Assembly: GCA_021769425.1 (NCBI GenBank)
Contig: JAETSX010000017.1
Coordinates: 31,616 to 95,615, forward strand
Direction: 5' to 3'
DNA: 64,000 bases
Source: Eubacterium sp.
GTDB lineage: Bacteria > Bacillota > Clostridia > Lachnospirales > Lachnospiraceae
Position numbers and translations under genes: made by a program. Positions 60,878 to 64,000 of this stretch are shown piece after piece. Numbering within the stretch: the stretch's first letter is position 1; the number at the start of each line of letters is the position of its first letter. Under the pieces are notes generated by a model. That model searched no databases. It was not told the origin of the DNA and was given only the letters and a program-made list of their open reading frames with translations.

Positions 60878-62583
60878 ATGGGACGGATACTGGAAATGGA
60901 TATTGAAACGTATAGTGATGTGGACCTGATAAAATGCGGGGTTTACAGGCGGCGATGCTTGCTTTGCCCAGGTCATTGGAGGACGTGGGAGCCGTGCTTG
61001 GGCTGGATAAACAGAAGATGAAGGAAGGGAAGGAACTGATCCGGTATTTCTGTGTGCCGTGCAAGCCGACTAAGGCAAACGGCGGCAGAACCCGGAACCT
61101 TCCGCACCATGCGCCGGAGAAGTGGGAACTGTTCAAGACTTACTGTAAACGGGATGTGGATGTAGAAAAAGCAATCCGGCAGAAACTGCGTCATTTCCCG
61201 ATTCCAGAGAGCGAGATGGAGATGTACCGTCTGGACCAGGAGATCAATGACAGGGGCGTACTGGTGGACTTGGCGCTGGTGCATCAGGCGATTTCCTGTG
61301 AAAGTCTCCATAAGGAGATTGTGACAAAGCGGGCGTATGAACTGACCGGATTGGAGAATCCCAACTCTGTAGCACAGATAAAAGCATGGCTGACAGGGAG
61401 AGGGATGGAGATTGACAGCCTTTCCAAAAAAGCTGTGGCGGATATGATACAGGAGACAGATGGGGAAGTGGAAGAGCTTTTGAAGCTCCGCCTTTTGATG
61501 GCAAAGACTTCCGTGAAAAAGTATGAAGCTATGGAGCGGTCTGTGTGTTCGGATGGGCGGGTACATGGGATGCTGATGTTCTATGGTGCGAACCGCTCTG
61601 GCCGGTGGAGCGGAAAAATTGTGCAAATCCAAAATCTGCCGCAGAACCATATCACGGATTTGGAGCTTGCCAGAAACCTTGTGAAACAGGGGCGTTTTGA
61701 GGATGTGGAGCTTTTTTATGATTCTACTCCAAATGTATTGTCAGAGCTTATCCGTACCGCTTTCATCCCGAAAGAGGGATGCCGCTTTCTTGTGGCGGAC
61801 TTTTCTGCCATTGAAGCAAGGGTGCTGGCATGGCTGTCCGGGGAACAGTGGCGGCTGGATGTGTTCGCTTCCCATGGGAAGATTTATGAGGCATCGGCAT
61901 CCGCCATGTTCCATGTGCCGATTGGGGAGATCACGAAAGGTTCCCCGCTCCGGCAGAAAGGGAAAATATCAGAGCTGGCCCTTGGATATGGCGGTTCAGT
62001 GGGCGCTTTAACTTCTATGGGCGCTTTGGATATGGGATTGGCAGAGGAAGAATTATCTCCACTGGTATCAACATGGAGAAATGCAAATCCGCATATTACA
62101 CAGTTCTGGTGGGATGTGGATGCAGCGGCAGTAAGAGCAGTGCTAGAGAAGCGAAGGACGAAGGCCGGAAGAATTATTTTCGAGTATAAGAGCGGAATCC
62201 TGTTTGTCATGCTTCCGTCCGGAAGAAAATTGGCTTATGTGAAACCGAGGATGGCGGTAAACAAGTTTGGACGGGACGGGCTGACTTATGAAGGCATTTC
62301 TGAAAATAAGAAATGGAGCCGGATTGAAACCTATGGTCCCAAACTGGTAGAAAACATCGTGCAAGGAACGGCAAGGGATTTGCTTGCGGAAGCCATGTTG
62401 CGGGTGGAAAAAGCCGGGTACCGGATTGTGATGCACTGCCATGATGAGATCATAGCGGAAGTGCCGGAAGGGTTTGGTTCTGTGGAAGATATGTGTGAAG
62501 TGATGGCAGTACAGCCAGAGTGGGCAAATGGACTTCCGCTCCGGGCAGACGGATATGAGTGCGCTTTTTACCAGAAACAGTAA
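60878..62583 (+). pseudogene. Phage family A DNA polymerase with deleted exonuclease region and frame break
   Basis: A start at 60878 with AAGGAGGG reads MGRILEMDIETYSDVDLIKC, the usual beginning of the phage polymerase exonuclease, but goes out of frame just after CGVYR and stops at 61021. The rest of the protein is open from 60934 to 62583: ALPRSLEDVGAVLGL, motif A VADFSAIEARVLAWLSGE, motif B region PLRQKGKISELALGYGGSVG, motif C VMHCHDEIIAEV. About 75-90 residues of the exonuclease domain seem deleted near 60,940. The polymerase half is intact, but a functional start for it is doubtful. Confidence 0.75.
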
Positions 62584-62595
62584 AGGGGGAGGCAG

Positions 62596-63003
62596 ATGAG
62601 CAGAAGGAATGGGGAAGGCTATTATGACCCGACAGCTTATGCAGGGATAAAGCTGGCAGAGCCAAAGCAGGAAAAAGAATCCGTGAAGCTGGTTTATAAA
62701 AATGGCAGGATGGAGCTTTATATCCATGAGTTCTTTCCATGTACGGCGGCGGTGGCAAGGCGGGTGTTCCCGCTGATCCGCCGTTATGCGAAGGAGGAAG
62801 ACAAGGAGAGACTGCGGCAGTTTTTAAAGATAAAGGCACAGGAGCATTCCGGAAAGGAAGCTGCTTTCGCAGAGAAAGCAGCTTCCCTGCCGGAGAGATC
62901 GGAGGGCTGGCATTTTTACCGGGCGAAGGCAAGGGAAGAACGTATGCGGTACAACCAGGCGGTAAAGAACCTGGCATTATTGGAGAGCGGAGGGAAGAAG
63001 TGA
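62596..63003 (+). CDS. Phage-type protein of unknown function
   Basis: The 135-residue basic protein starts behind GGGGGAGG, 12 bases after the polymerase. ESVKLVYKNGRMELYIHEFF is a beta-rich segment and the rest is helical and charged (YAKEEDKERLRQFLKIKAQE). It is regularly found between polymerase and VapE in such modules. No function is known. Its stop overlaps the next start (TGATG). Confidence 0.7.
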   Translation: MSRRNGEGYYDPTAYAGIKLAEPKQEKESVKLVYKNGRMELYIHEFFPCTAAVARRVFPLIRRYAKEEDKERLRQFLKIKAQEHSGKEAAFAEKAASLPERSEGWHFYRAKAREERMRYNQAVKNLALLESGGKK

Positions 63004-64000
63004 TGAAGCTGTTTATTTCTACAGGAAATTCAAGGATGGAGAAAAAATGGAACGGGATGGAGATGGAATTGGAGGATTTCCGGGAGCGGATCTCTCATAC
63101 CATCCGCACGGCGGAAACGGTGGAACAGTACCGGAAACTGTCCAAAGCGAAGCAGGATAACATCAAGGATGTGGGCGGTTTTGTGCTTGGGAAGCTGAAA
63201 GGCGGCAGGCGTAAGAAGGACTGTGTGGTATTCCGCTCTGCCCTGACACTAGATATGGACTATGCCACGGAGGATATCCCGGAGCAGATGGAGCTGTTCT
63301 TTGATTTCCGCTGTTTCATTTATTCTACCCATAAGCATACGCCGGAGAAGCCGAGGCTCCGGCTCATTATTCCCCTGTCACGGAACCTGTCACCGGATGA
63401 ATATGTGGCGGTGGCAAGAAAGGTAGCAGAGGATATCGGCATAGAGCTGTTTGACGATACCACTTATGAGCCGTCCCGGTTAATGTACTGGCCCTCCACC
63501 TCTGTGGATGGGAAATTTGTGTTCCGTGACATTGAAGGGGAAATCCTAAATCCGGATGTGGTACTGTCCCGTTATCAGGACTGGAGGGATTCTTTCCAGT
63601 GGCCAGTAAGCAGCAGGCAACAGGCGGTAGTCAAAAGGGAGATGAAGAAGCAGGCGGACCCGCTGGAAAAGGATGGCGTGATCGGGGCATTCTGCCGGAC
63701 GTATTCCATTGGCGAATTTGCGGTTAATGATGAAAAAGTCAAGAAGACAATTGCAGGGGAGAGAAAGGAACGGGCAGAAAGAGAGTTCTCCAAAGATAAT
63801 ACAGACTGGGAGAAACAGTTGGAGTATGAGCCCCGTTCCACGGTCCTGAAGAACAGCCTCCGGAACCTTCTTCTGATCCTGAACAATGATGAAAAACTGA
63901 AAGGAATTGTGTTTAACCAGCTCAGTGACGGGATGGAGATTAAGGGTGAGGTTCCGTGGGAGCATCCCAGCCGTTTCTGGCGTGATGCGGACGATGCACA
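63003..64000 (+). CDS. Virulence-associated E (VapE)-like protein, N-terminal part; probable in-frame deletion
   Basis: The frame is open from 63003 to the end of the window (332 codons) and continues beyond. The N-terminus (MKLFISTGNSRMEKKWNGME, SALTLDMDYATEDIPEQMEL, PSRLMYWPSTSVDGKF) is typical of the AEP-primase-like part of phage VapE proteins; the P-loop helicase should lie beyond the window. After GVIGAFCRTYSIGE the sequence passes directly to FAVNDEKVKKTI. The usual intervening 65-75 residues appear to be missing, in frame. Confidence 0.8.
   Translation, partial: MKLFISTGNSRMEKKWNGMEMELEDFRERISHTIRTAETVEQYRKLSKAKQDNIKDVGGFVLGKLKGGRRKKDCVVFRSALTLDMDYATEDIPEQMELFFDFRCFIYSTHKHTPEKPRLRLIIPLSRNLSPDEYVAVARKVAEDIGIELFDDTTYEPSRLMYWPSTSVDGKFVFRDIEGEILNPDVVLSRYQDWRDSFQWPVSSRQQAVVKREMKKQADPLEKDGVIGAFCRTYSIGEFAVNDEKVKKTIAGERKERAEREFSKDNTDWEKQLEYEPRSTVLKNSLRNLLLILNNDEKLKGIVFNQLSDGMEIKGEVPWEHPSRFWRDADDA

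Larger units (their letters stand above)
57355..64000 (+). mobile_element. Phage or phage-plasmid replication module (continues past the window)
   Basis: The gene order (sigma-like, DUF4406-like, LEM-like, DUF2800, DUF2815, family A polymerase, VapE) is a conserved early/replication cassette of Firmicute prophages and some ICEs. All genes lie on one strand with overlapping ends. Apparent deletions in the polymerase and VapE genes suggest that it is decaying. Confidence 0.75.

Overview
The window looks like accessory DNA of a gut Firmicute, most likely a Lachnospiraceae-type Clostridium. Strong Shine-Dalgarno sites (AGGAGG), frequent TTG/GTG starts and the gene families point this way. No rRNA, tRNA or core housekeeping operon is visible. 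Most of the window is one integrative and conjugative element (ICE) of the Tn1549/CTn class with cargo. It is followed by a short accessory island and then a phage-type replication module.

Layout. 1-8.7 kb: partitioning genes (ParM-like, ParR-like), a giant LPXTG surface protein, a DUF5688 protein, a RadC/JAB protein and a Toprim primase-like protein. 8.66-9.06 kb: a helically phased array of twelve repeats followed by inverted repeats, probably a centromere/iteron site plus oriT. 9.1-33.6 kb: transfer genes in one direction (MobC, relaxase, PcfB-like, VirD4, Maff2, TrbL/VirB6-like, PrgI/VirB3-like, a C5-methyltransferase, VirB4, a peptidoglycan hydrolase, a 2148-residue methylase-helicase and a sortase). 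A fluoride channel and a frameshifted flavoprotein interrupt the run. 33.7-34.4 kb: a tandem SpoVG-domain protein. 34.6-42.6 kb: an ECF sigma factor and membrane anti-sigma factor, then several secreted proteins. The sigma gene and the first secreted gene share a promoter motif with identical spacing. 42.7-45.2 kb: a cluster of duplicated small regulators and paralogous unknown proteins. 46-49.9 kb: an XRE regulator, a structured non-coding stretch, a resolvase-like remnant, MazF-like and SHOCT-like genes, and a large serine recombinase that probably moves the element.

50.2-56.9 kb is an accessory island: an HTH-GyrI regulator, DUF3795, GNAT, a P-loop kinase-like protein, an AAA ATPase, a methyltransferase and a WYL regulator, with two decayed genes. 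57.3-64 kb is a phage or phage-plasmid replication module: a sigma-like protein, DUF4406-like, DUF2800, DUF2815, a family A DNA polymerase and VapE. The polymerase and VapE appear to carry internal deletions.

The most unusual observations are two same-strand nested genes, each with its own Shine-Dalgarno site and each encoding a recognisable family inside a larger gene (a methyltransferase-associated domain inside the C5-methyltransferase, and a TnpV-like protein inside the helicase linker); the phased 12-repeat array; the ECF sigma/secreted-effector regulon; and the structured region before the recombinase operon. Family assignments rest on motif recognition only; no database search was possible.
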